Assembly: GCA_021234155.1 (NCBI GenBank)
Contig: JAJEKV010000012.1
Location: forward strand, 5,647,789 to 5,711,788
DNA from: Isoetes taiwanensis
Taxonomy: Eukaryota > Streptophyta > Lycopodiopsida > Isoetales > Isoetaceae
Length of the DNA stretch: 64,000 nt
Direction: 5' to 3'
Part shown: positions 56,701 to 64,000 of the stretch, one piece after another
How positions within the stretch are numbered: the stretch's first letter is position 1
How the letters are laid out: each line of letters opens with the position of its first letter
Notes under the pieces: model-generated
Databases searched by the model: none
Told to the model about the DNA's origin: nothing
What the model saw: the letters and a program-made list of their open reading frames with translations, nothing else
Position numbers and translations under genes: made by a program

Positions 56701-57857
56701 GAGAGGGCCTCCGGCGTAAACCCCGCGGGTTGCCGCTCTAGAAGGGTTTACGTTTTGGGGGCGAGTCCTAGTCTGTTGCACTTGGGACCTGGCCGAAAAG
56801 CGGCAAATGAGAATCACGGAGCAAGGGAACCGGGCGAGCGGAGTTTGGGCCTCCTCCTCCCGATGTGGCAAGAGTAGAAGTCGGGGGCTTTTGATGTGGC
56901 AAGACATTAAGTAAATTCGCCAATTAATGCATTGCACGAAAATAAATTCGGTTTTTGCCCGGTACCGATCCCTAATTCATCTCCAGCCTACGGCCCAATT
57001 TTGGAATTTTTGGGAGAAGGTCTAGGTCAAAGGGTTAGCATTAGAGCGGTCGGGGCAGCCCGTGCGGGAACCGAAATGGCATCCTTCCCCAAGTCAAACG
57101 AGGCCAGACCTTGCGGGGATCCTCACAAGAGGGGAGAGTCCGGACGAGGAGGGATCCAAAAAGTTCGAGGCAGCCCTTCCCCGGCGCTCCCGCCCCCGGG
57201 CTGACGCTAATGACCACCCTCCCCGGAGCCCGTTCCCCTATCCGACCGTTGGATCCTCCGTTCAGGGGCCCCTCTTCGGGAAGGTCCAAAAGATTCCAGA
57301 TCGGTCCGGAGAACTTGTCAAACCGCGGGGCGTCCTGATGTCGGCCTTGTAGAAACCGCACTGTTTTGTCGTTCGGGCATCGGATGCTCGGGAATGGCAA
57401 ATAGACCCCGCCAAATCGTCCGGAATGGCGAAATTACCCTAGGGAGCAAGTTACACTCGGTTTTTATAAAGAAGGAAACACTCCACGCCCTCCACGCAAA
57501 AAGATCCCGCATGCACATCCTAGGCCAATTGACTACGAGTGTGATGGAAGTGAGCTACTTTGGCGCTTCTTGGAGTTCGGGTGGTCTTCGCCCACGGAAC
57601 TTGGTCCCTGTGGCAATGTCGGCGTTCCGGTCCATTGGCGAGTCGAGATCGCGATTCCTGAGAAATTTGCCGAGGTCGCCTCGTCCGGCCCCTGTGGGCC
57701 TTGGGAGAGGAAATTTGGGGCAAGCAGCCTCCGAGGGATTTTAGGGTCCAAGGCTCGTGGCGTCAACACCCCAACTCCACTTCAAGACACGGGGCGCAAG
57801 GTCCCGGCCAAATCCGACAAGGAGAGGGCCTCAAACGTAAAACCCTGTGGGTTGCGG

Positions 57858-58790
57858 GCTCTAGAAGGGTTTACGTTTTGGGGGGCCGAAGTCCCCGGCT
57901 TCCGCCCGGAACTTGATCCCGGGGCAATGTCGGCATTCCGAGTCCATTGGCGAGAGCCAAATCGCGGTTCCGAGGGGAGGTTGCCCGTCCTTCCCGGGCC
58001 TTGGGGAGAGGAAATTCGGGGCAAGCGGCTTCGGAGGGATTTTAGTGTCCGCGCGGCCAAGGCCAACACCCCAACTCCACTTCAAGACATGGGCGCCAAA
58101 GTCCCTACGAATCGACAAGGAGAGGGCCTCCCAAACGTAAACCCCGTGGGTTGCCGGGCTCTAGAAGGGTTTACGTTTTGGGGGCGAGTCCCGGTCTTCC
58201 GCCCGCGGAACTTGATCCCCGGGGCAATGTCGGCATTCGAGTCCATTGGCGAGCCAAATCGCGGTTCCAATGAGGGGAGGTTGCCCGTCCTTCCCCGTGG
58301 CCTTGGGGAGAGGAAATTCCGGGGCAAGCGCCTTCCGGAGGATTTTAGTGTCCCGCTCACGGCGTCAACACCCCAACTCCACTTCAAGACATGGCGAAAG
58401 TCCCCGTAGCCGGATCGACAAGGAGAGGGCCTCCAAACGTAAACCCCGTGGGTTGCGAGTGCTCTAGAAGGGTTTACGTTTTGGGGGCGAGTCACGTCTT
58501 TGGCCACTAACTTGGTTTCCGTGAGCAATGTCAACGTTCGAGTCCATTGGCAGAGCCAAATCGTGGTTCCGAGAGGGGAGGTTGCCCGCTCTTCCCCTGT
58601 GGCCTTAGGGAGAGGAAATTTGGGGAAAGCAGCCTCCCGGAGGGATTTTAGGGTCCAAGGCCTCAAGTCCAACACCCCAACTCCACTTCAAGACACGTCG
58701 CTAGGTCCCTACCGACCGACAAAGGAGAGGGCCTCCCAAACGTAAAACCCCCGCGGAGTTGCCGGCTCTAGAAGGGTTTACGTTTTGGGG
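57858..58790. repeat. Sub-array of about 303 bp derived units
   Basis: agaagggtttacg spacing drops to 302-303 bp (57858, 58160, 58463, 58766). Each short unit joins the start of the gagtcc-ggtct region directly to the ggtcttccgcc region, thus lacking about 800 bp of the full unit. The join falls at a shared ggtct. Confidence 0.8.
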
Positions 58791-59110
58791 CCGAGTCCTA
58801 GTCTGTTGCGATTAACGCGGAACGTAGAAGCCGCGTCGAGAACGCCGAGCATAGCAAGGGGAACCCGACGGAACGGAGTTTGGACCTGTCCTCCTCCCGA
58901 TGTGGCAATTAGAAGTCGGGGCGCTTTGCGCTGGCAACACACGATTAAATTCATAATTAATGCATTGCACGAAAATAAATTCTGATTTTTGCCACCGGAT
59001 CCCTAATTTATCTCCAAAGACAGGCCCAATTTTCGAATTTTTGGAGAAGGTCTAGGTCAAAGGGTTAGCATTAGAACCGTCGGGGCTGGCCCGATGCGAG
59101 GCAACCGAGC

Positions 59111-60180
59111 TGATTTGGAAGATTTGGAAGATGCGGTTGACTTCAAAGCCACAAAGAAACATAAATTTAGTGGCTTCTATCTATCGAAAGGGTTGAGAAA
59201 AATCCAAGCCGACCGTCCCATCACAAACTTCTAAGAATGTGCATTTGAAAGATTTAGAACATGGAAGTGTCCCATTTGTAAGAGCTACGAGAGAGTCCAA
59301 ACCACAAATAATCTCGGAATTTGGTTCTACCAGTCAAGTCGAAATGTCGCAGAAACCTCAGGGCTCGAAATGGCAAATCGAACTCAAGAAGGCGATATCC
59401 AAATGAAAAGAATGCAAAATATCTTCAAGAATCCTTCGATCATGTTCATGCATATGTATCAATGCTAGATTGTACCCAAGAGAAAATATAACAATGTACA
59501 AAACATAGGTTTATTGAACAAAAGATCACTTGAACAATTCAAAGATACCTCCCGAGCTTGGCTTATAGTTTCTATCGTGAAGTCCTCCACTTGTCCATCC
59601 CCTTTGAACCATAGCTCCATGTCAAGTATAATCCGCATCGACCATGCACATGTCGACGCTTAGTATCATGTTAATCTTTGTTTTTCTGTGGTGCTTCCAA
59701 ACCACGACCATCTTTTCAAGAAGCACCCTCATCATGCTAGGCACTCAACTGGTTCCTAGCAATTTGGTCATGCCTTCTCACCAATCACATACTTCTTTAA
59801 CACTTTCATCCGATGGATCGTTGTTTCATAGTCCTCATCTTCGAAAGTGGAGGAGGGGTTCACGGAGGATTCCTTCCTTCTCATGCCCTCGGCGGCTCCT
59901 ACACCAAGCTATAGATTAGAAAATAGATAAAATACAATAAAGTGTATAAACTACAGAGTGTAGCCTTACTTGTGAAGACAGGTTCCATATCTCTCTGCTC
60001 TTGAATCCTCATCTCCTCCTGAATCTGGTTCAAGCGTCGAAGCATACCTTCCATGGCCATGTATCCCAAAAAGCAATAAAGAAAAAACTCTCACAATAAT
60101 CGCAATGAAAAACTAGGATCCGGGGATCGCTCGCAATACTCAAATCATAAAAAGAAATGGGAAAAATGAAAGCCCGATGA
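59111..60180. other. Coding-like fragments, unrecognised
   Basis: On the plus strand 59111-59235 reads DLEDLEDAVDFKATKKHKFS, then GFYLSKGLRKIQADRPITNF, and another frame continues with HLKDLEHGSVPFVRATRESK. The charged, continuous composition looks coding but no domain is recognised. On the minus strand near 60055-59970 MEGMLRRLNQIQEEMRIQEQ could be a short exon. Confidence 0.3.
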
Positions 60181-60295
60181 CTTTTAAAGAACGAGACGCG
60201 TCGTTTTAGAGGCGATAGACGCGTCGTTTAACGACGCTTGAAGGTCGTTTTAACGACGTCTATAACGACGTTCTCGGCTATAGCGACGTCGTACG
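60181..60295. repeat. Subterminal repeat cluster, third site
   Basis: cgtcgtttaacgacgc, gtcgttttaacgacgtctataacgacg and gcgacgtcgtacgaaa. The right end, read in reverse, starts tttcgtacgacgtcgctat, which resembles the first bases at 32687 (tttcgacgtcgggcgtcg), so this may be a terminus of the same transposon family. Confidence 0.6.
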
Positions 60296-61640
60296 AAATT
60301 TGTTTTGTTTTCGTATGCTGAGATGCCATATATATTGCCCTATTAGTCCTCCGGCTTCTCGCCGCCCTCAAGTCCTCTGCTCCTCCGCCCTCGGCTTCCT
60401 CCTCCTCCTCGCCGTGGAGCTCCTCACCTACATCTGCCATGGCCGCTTCTCCCCGATGCATGCCCGATCATGCCGCACGGGCGGCCGTGCAGCGCCGCTG
60501 AGCACTGAACTGCCTCGGTCGAGTGGCTAGAGACGAACCCAACCCAAGAAAGGCCGAGTTCAAGCAAGCCATGACAAAGGCTGCGTGATAGGGGCAAAGA
60601 AAGACCTCGCCGCGTGCATCGGGGCCGGGAACCTTCCCTCAATCCAGGGCTCGAAAAGCACGAAGAAATGCATGGTGAGCTTCGTTGTTTGGCCCGTATG
60701 CTAGAGGATAGGGGCCTTTGGGAAGGGAAACATTTGTCAAGCCCTACTTTCAAAAAGTTGCACCGCACCAACCCGGGGCATGCGAAGTGCTCGTTACATG
60801 AATTCCTTGGGGAAATGACACACCACGCCGGGAGGGCTTGGATTCCATGCCGGGGAGGCTTGTTCTCGGCCCGGTGGAGGAAATCACCGTCGAGCACCTT
60901 CGAGCCTGCGAGTGGATCACACTGGATGCTGATATATACCACTAGATGTGCACTGGCATCCACTTTGTTTTGTGTATTTGAATTGTGTATGGGTTTTTTA
61001 TATGAATTTTGTATTTTGAAGGGAATACATATATGATTTTTGTATATGAATCTTGCATTTTGAAGGGAATCTTCACATTTTATGATTAATTAAACATAAA
61101 GCGTGTACTCAATCAGATGTAGAACCGCCTCGATGGGCTTGCAAGCCATAGGTCTATACTAGGATGCCAATTAACTTGGCATAAATGTCTATGATAACTT
61201 CGAAGTTGCAATACTAATGTTGCCTAAATTCGCATGCCAAAGTATTTTCTTATTCATATGTGGGAAGAAAATATAATAATCATAATAAAGTAATGAAGGT
61301 TCAATCGATGGTAGTCTTCTATCATGACAATAGTCTGCCCCCCAACCCCCAACCTCCTATTCGACCGCCATCTCTTCTTCACCTTCAAATATGCGGCGGG
61401 AGCGAGCCTTACATGGAACTACGAACCACCACTGATCTTGCAAAGGATCTGGAACGAAGGTGACCTACAAAACCTCTATTACATTAGTTCCTTTGTTAAT
61501 GACATATATAAATTTTATTGCATCCAAGTAAACATACTTGTTCACATTGCTCAACCCTCACGAGTGTGTCTTGACCACGATCCAAAATCGAAGTTGAATC
61601 TAGTGAATACAGGCCACTCGCATCTTTGTGTATCGTGGCA
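60296..61640. other. Degraded coding-like stretch, unrecognised
   Basis: 60340-60960 is GC-rich and would encode on the plus strand a hydrophobic segment (LGFLLLLAVELLTYICHG) and then KLHRTNPGHAKCSLHEFLGE in a later frame. No family is recognised, and stops separate the parts. 60960-61640 is AT-rich without features. Confidence 0.3.
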
Positions 61641-64000
61641 TGAGCACCAAATTACACACAAGATCAAACCATTAGGCATCAAACAACATTGTTTTGAATG
61701 CACTACCGACATCAACCTCCATGATAGTCTTTATAGTACCAATCCATTCCAACATTGCCTCGATTGGGTTTGGGTCTGCACTACCGATCCCGCAAACCGT
61801 ACTAAACTTTGTCGATATACCACAATCATAAGTCGCGTTTGCCATGATCCACACTTTGTCGCCGAAAGTGAGCACCCGGAAGACCATATTGATGCATATG
61901 AATTATACTACAAAGTAAAGGAACAAATGTTCAAAATAACGAATCGAAACTCGTGAATTATATGCTATTAAGTTGCACTTACAAATAGTGACACGCCTTT
62001 AGCATATGCAAATTCTTCGCTAGAAACATGTTAAGCCACGTTGCCTTGCCATCTCTAGTTGTTCGAGCAGCCATTTATTGTTTATCTCACTTGGCAGGAC
62101 CCCTAGATGATCTGGAAGTGGTTGTTTGCGATTCTTTTGTCGATAGCGTCTTCTCTCCTCATCTCTCTTTATTTTTTCTTCCTCGTATTTTTTATCCATT
62201 TCTCCATGGGAGTGGAGTTGTAGATGAGAAACTTATTGACTTTTTGCCTGTTCTTCTAGTGTGAACAATTTCTTACGTGGTCTTCCTTCGGGGAACTTCT
62301 CCAACTATAGTTGGAGTGTCTTCATCGGTCCATAATCGTGGAGCATTGGGGTGTAGATCGGCCAAGAACTCGGTGACATAGAATAATGACTCTCGTGCTA
62401 ACCAACCCTCGGCCATGCAACCCTCCTCGGCCTTGCCTTCGACGTCATGAAGTCCTTGAGGACCTTCGAGCGTTCTATAAAAACATCCATCTAGGATTTG
62501 TTGTGCTGCAAGCTCTACTTCCATCCACTAAATGCACTAGTAAGTGAGTTTGTATGTCCGAGAAAACTTGTTGGGAATTCTTTCTCTAGCATACAACATG
62601 CCTCAACGACCTTAGTTCGCATGTCCGCAATTTCATTTGTCGGGTATCTCCTTCCTTGTAATCCATCTAAATATGATTTAAGAAAGAAAAAGTTAAGTGA
62701 GAGTTCAAAGATCGAAAGTGTTTTCTAAATCCGCATCGAACACTCGAAAACTCGATAGGAGACATATTGCATGTAGTGGACCGTCGGTGAGGCGACCCCT
62801 CGTAAACAATAGGCATAACAAACCGCAACATCTTATGCCAATCATGAGATTTCAACCCAATTAACTCCCCTTCGTTAGAGAAACAATTACGCAACGAATG
62901 CATATATCCCGGGCCGGAGTCTTTATTGCCTTGATCGCTTCTCGACGGGTTTCATACATTTTCTAGGCACGCGATCCAATCCACTTGTGGCCTTATTCCT
63001 TCTTCTCGACATTTAACCATGCTTTAGATTTTGATCCAGCTTCTTGTAGATCTTCTCGTCTTTGCATCCGTGTCCTTACGTCCGTGACATGCTTCCAAAT
63101 AGAAGTAAACGTTTTTAAAGATGTGCATGGGATCAAGAAGATGATGGATCTTCAATTCATCCAATAGGGTAGAAGGAAGAAGGATGCTTTCCACTTCATT
63201 CCTTAACCTTATTTCCTTCAGCCGCATCCCACATGTTACCCCAATCTCTCATTGTCAACCTTTTGGGAGGCTCTTGATTAAATGTTTTTCTCTTGGACCT
63301 AATGTATCAAGTCCATTTTCCATTGGCGCATATCTCTTTGAAGTTTGCATAGACATTTTTGTGCAATGCCGTTGACCGGGCGAGAGTTTAACTGCTTCAA
63401 ACCCACACAAGTGACATGCCGCATATCCGGACATTTGAGTCCAGAGAGTTCATACAAACCAGGCCAATCGCCGTTGTCCACATTAAGATTGCTCTCAAGG
63501 TAAATCTTCGCTTCAAAGACGGTTCTCTTGAGACATCGTAAACTTCAATACCTTCACTCCACAATGTCAAAAGCTCATCAATAACTATTTTCAGATATGG
63601 ATCTAGACTTTCCGGGCTTCTTCGGTCCTGAACTAATAGTACTACCATTAAATGGCTAGTCTTCATGAGTAACCACGGTGGTAAATTATAGTTGATCAAC
63701 ACTCACCGCCAAGTTGACCACGCTGGCTGATTGGCGTCCATAAGGATTAACACCATCCGCTGCCAACCCTAATCTGAGATTTCGTGGGCTCTTCCAAATT
63801 CGCCATGTTTCATCAATATGCTTCCATTGCTTGCAAATACTAACCACGCGAGTACATTGTCACTGACGGCATTAGCGACACCAACCCATGAGCTGGCTTA
63901 GAGATTCACATCGAAACAATAGCCTTATGCGCGGGGATCAATGGAAAGTAGCGAACCACCTTCGGGCGTCGGACGGTCTTTCCCTTTGCATCCGTGATTG
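61640..64000 (-). pseudogene. CACTA transposase (TNP2 type), frame-broken, runs off the right edge
   Basis: Minus strand, N- to C-terminal: KVVRYFPLIP near the window edge, LRLGLAADGVNPYG (about 63775-63735), NYNLPPWLLMKTSHLMVVLL, IDELLTLWSEGIEVYDVSRE and AILMW (63700-63500), YELSGLKCPDMRHVTC (63450-63405), LLDELKIHHLLDPMHIFKNV (63170-63110), LIGLKSHDWHKMLRF (62865-62820), EGCMAEGWLARESLF with LWTDEDTP (62430-62300, DUF4218-like), and IMEVDVGSAFKTMLFDA (61720-61672, DUF4216-like). These are the conserved blocks of Transposase_21 and its C-terminal partners, which cut and join CACTA elements. Many frame breaks separate the blocks, partly explained by introns. The N-terminus lies beyond 64000. 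Confidence 0.8.

Larger units (their letters stand above)
49470..59110. repeat. Tandem array of about 1.11 kb units
   Basis: The phrase agaagggtttacg recurs near 49655 (as ataaagggtttacg), 51199, 52300, 53412, 54528, 55635, 56737 and 57858, a period of 1101-1121 bp once the insertion in the first unit is removed. Another landmark, gcatgcacatcctaggccaa, recurs near 50850, 51960, 53079, 54187, 55296, 56398 and 57508. Units differ mainly by one-base gaps. No gene, rRNA or tRNA is recognised in the unit, and the many ORFs in it shift from copy to copy. Confidence 0.9.

Noticed and set aside
49470-59110. Dozens of ORFs of 60-280 codons on both strands in the tandem array
   Set aside because: They are not conserved in frame between units and follow from high GC content and one-base gaps between units.
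61324-61956. 210-codon plus-strand ORF
   Set aside because: It runs antisense to the DUF4216-like end of the CACTA transposase and has no recognisable content.
1-64000. CRISPR arrays, bacterial operons, ribosome binding sites or rRNA genes
   Set aside because: No regular short direct repeats with spacers and no rRNA landmarks seen. The sequence is nuclear plant DNA with transposons.

Overview
The window is nuclear DNA of a land plant. The evidence is several families of LTR retrotransposon primed by initiator tRNA-Met, LINE fragments, a TNP2-type CACTA transposase, CACTA-style subterminal repeats and PPR-like remnants. I see no intact host housekeeping gene. A Penelope-like retroelement, a kinase-like fold of a kind I associate with seed-free plants, and the repeat load all fit a large seed-free plant or gymnosperm genome, but the sequence alone does not fix the species.

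Layout. 1-9939: a decayed Ty3/gypsy chromovirus on the plus strand (leader with hairpins and a TATA box, gag, protease, RT, RNase H, integrase, chromodomain remnant, 3' LTR). 9940-12922: the 5' end of an element with the same LTR, on the minus strand, so two LTR copies face each other around a short loop. Its first ORF starts with the exact N-terminus of histone H3. 12923-15274: PPR remnant and LINE 3' end. 15370-17245: a second decayed LINE. 17274-22515: a second Ty3/gypsy element. 22516-27808: a third, cut in mid-RT. 27809-32685: a near-copy of 10346-15232, including the H3-like ORF. 32686 to about 47850: a CACTA-like region with subterminal repeats at both ends and a kinase-like gene inside. 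Nested in it is a Penelope-like element with an open 699-codon RT, sitting in a pure GAA microsatellite and followed by a partial tandem copy. 47851-49470: a short stretch that would encode WG repeats. 49470-59110: an array of about 1.11 kb repeats with a derived 303 bp sub-array and one tRNA-like insertion. 60181-60295: more subterminal repeats. 61640-64000: a broken CACTA transposase running off the right edge.

How the parts relate. Almost everything is nested or rearranged transposon. The chromovirus and the H3-like element share LTR family, leader hairpins and leader TATA box, so one family may combine an H3-tail mimic in ORF1 with a chromodomain in integrase. This inference is the most interesting lead here. 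Many frame breaks may be sequencing errors: where two copies can be compared, differences pile up at CTG/CAG trinucleotides. Reading frames called broken below should be read with that in mind.
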